DNA from: CAYVLI01 sp964452105 [NCBI: uncultured Nitrospinota bacterium]
Lineage (GTDB): Bacteria; JAUXIQ01
NCBI GenBank assembly: GCA_964452105.1
Contig: CAYVLI010000187.1
Span: 1 to 5,662, forward strand
Direction of reading: 5' to 3'
Length of the DNA: 5,662 bases
Part shown: piece after piece, positions 4,904 to 5,662 of the stretch
How positions within the stretch are numbered: position 1 is the first letter of the stretch
How the letters are laid out: every line of letters begins with the position of its first letter
Notes under the pieces: generated by a model
The model's input: only the letters and a program-made list of their open reading frames with translations
The model's database searches: none
What the model was told of the DNA's origin: nothing
Program-made: the position numbers and the translations under genes

Positions 4904-4996
4904 TCACCGTTCTTTTCCATTTGCAAGGGCCGACTTGACGAAATCCTTGACTTCCTGCCTGAAAGCTTCCTGCTCCTGTGTAAAGTCGAAATGCAT
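4904..4996 (-). pseudogene. N-terminal stump of a lost acyl-CoA dehydrogenase
   Basis: The minus strand encodes a 30-residue frame from ATG 4996 to TGA 4906-4904 that begins MHFDFTQEQEAFRQEVKDF. This is the characteristic N-terminus of acyl-CoA dehydrogenases (FxFTxEQExFRxEVxxF), which normally run to about 380-400 residues. GGGAG lies seven bases before the ATG, so the original start region is intact. After residue 30 the frame stops; a shifted frame stays open from 4920 to a TAG at 4821-4819 (33 residues) but shows no convincing dehydrogenase sequence. The rest of the gene is gone, ending before the CBS gene. It is not a copy of the intact dehydrogenase at 2281-3432, whose N-terminus (MDLNLSLEQKELQNLARGF) differs, so a second paralogue has been deleted. 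Confidence 0.7.
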
Positions 4997-5110
4997 GGGC
5001 CTGCTCCCGTTAATCACAGACTGCAATAGGTTTTCCGCAGAAGGACGATAATACTCAATTGAAGCTTTTTATATCAGAAACCGCCCCGTTAGGCAATGTT
5101 CAATTGCGGA

Positions 5111-5144
5111 AGGAGAGCGCAGGCCCTGTGTGCCTCTATTCGAA
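5111..5144. repeat. Decayed copy of the GTAGGGGC-type hairpin repeat
   Basis: GTGCCTCTATTCGAA (5130-5144) matches 191-205 at 14 of 15 bases, and GCAGGCCCTGTGTGCCT just before it resembles the stem and loop of copy 1 (131-145). A short imperfect hairpin (CGCAGG-C-CCTGTG) remains, but the GTAGGGGC arm is lost. It lies between the membrane protein gene and the dehydrogenase stump. Confidence 0.5.
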
Positions 5145-5176
5145 ATGCTTACTGATTTAAAAAGCTCCCTCTATAA

Positions 5177-5662
5177 TTAAACCGGGAAGATTTTTCCCTG
5201 TGCGTATTTACCAGGTCTCCCTCTTCTGAGGAATGAGTAAAGCAGTTTGAGGGAGGAGTAGATGGCGAAAAGCTCCAGCGCGAAGGGAGGGAAACCGAGA
5301 AACCCCAGGACGGGCATCTCGAATAGTTTTATATTGCTGGCGATGGGAACGTCATAAATCCACTTGGCTTCTCCCCAGTAATTCCAGAACTCCCATAGGA
5401 AACCACACACCGCCCCGCCGATGAGAATGGCCAGCATCCTTCCGAGCAGGCCCTGAGAGCGATCTTCCAGGAGGGAATCGCCCTTGAGCCAGAAGTTTAT
5501 TGGCTCGAGAAGGAAGTAGAATCCCAACCAGACGAATCCGAACAGATAACTCGACGCCGGAGAAGGGACAGCCAGGGGAACGGTCACACACAAAGCCCCG
5601 AAGATAAGGGAGGCTGTGAGAACGCCCCTGGAGAACTTCCGGGGCTTGACTCTCACTCTGTC
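5177..5662 (-). CDS. Polytopic membrane protein of unknown function, 5' end outside the window
   Basis: The frame is open to the window edge, so the protein is probably incomplete at its N-terminus; a GTG at 5656 would give 159 residues but has too little upstream sequence to judge. Counting from that GTG, hydrophobic segments lie at about 10-30, 36-53, 72-90 and 112-140, so it has about four visible membrane spans. Distinctive elements are LEPINFWLKGDSLL (50-63), a tryptophan-rich WEFWNYWGEAKWIYDVP (88-104) and FEMPVLGFLGFPPFALE (112-128). I have the impression that a WEFWNYW...FEMPxLGFLGFxPFAxE pattern recurs in uncharacterised bacterial membrane proteins, but I know of no function. The strand matches the CBS and dehydrogenase genes, but 442 bp and a possible terminator separate them. 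Confidence 0.75.
   Translation of the reverse strand, partial: DRVRVKPRKFSRGVLTASLIFGALCVTVPLAVPSPASSYLFGFVWLGFYFLLEPINFWLKGDSLLEDRSQGLLGRMLAILIGGAVCGFLWEFWNYWGEAKWIYDVPIASNIKLFEMPVLGFLGFPPFALELFAIYSSLKLLYSFLRRGRPGKYAQGKIFPV

Noticed and set aside
4826-5029. Open frame of 67 residues on the plus strand
   Set aside because: It has no ribosome site or family resemblance and lies antisense to the dehydrogenase remnant, which explains the open frame better.

Overview
The window is bacterial chromosome, apparently from an uncultivated or little-studied lineage. Supporting signs are moderate G+C, Shine-Dalgarno-led genes, frequent TTG start codons and GTAGGGGC-type extragenic hairpin repeats. A CoA-ester gene pair (acyl-CoA dehydrogenase, crotonase), a SCO-family redox protein and an FNR/FixK-like operator suggest a fatty or organic-acid user with oxygen- or redox-responsive regulation. 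I cannot place the phylum from this window; Desulfobacterota-like, Nitrospirota-like and Chloroflexota-like lineages are all plausible.

Layout. Bases 1-200 hold no gene but four consecutive short hairpins, the last overlapping the stop codon of a minus-strand cupin gene (197-577). A compact divergent control region (about 630-705) follows, built around a perfect 18-bp inverted repeat with -10-like hexamers exactly 30 bp to either side of its centre. To the right runs a plus-strand cluster of three genes, all apparently starting with TTG: a small membrane protein (764-1228), a SCO1/SenC-family protein (1225-1860, overlapping the first by 4 bp) and a second small membrane protein (1919-2284). 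The two small proteins appear to be diverged relatives sharing a KxKLFC...YH...TM...FF pattern. The cluster ends in a 4-bp tail-to-tail overlap with a minus-strand cluster that reads, in transcription order, CBS-domain protein (4734-4312), crotonase (4233-3445) and acyl-CoA dehydrogenase (3432-2281).

Bases 4735-5176 form a 442-bp gap. It contains the N-terminal stump of a second, lost acyl-CoA dehydrogenase (minus strand, 4996-4904), a possible terminator and a decayed hairpin repeat. The window ends inside a minus-strand polytopic membrane protein gene (5177 to the edge).

How the genes may work together. The crotonase and acyl-CoA dehydrogenase are 12 bp apart and probably act in one acyl-CoA pathway. 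The crotonase lacks both standard hydratase glutamates but has an Asp where PaaG-like isomerases and 4-chlorobenzoyl-CoA dehalogenase have theirs, so simple hydration is unlikely. The most novel unit is the small membrane protein - SCO - small membrane protein cassette, divergent from a cupin and probably controlled with it from one operator. I read it as a candidate copper- or thiol-handling module at the outer face of the membrane; its function is inference.
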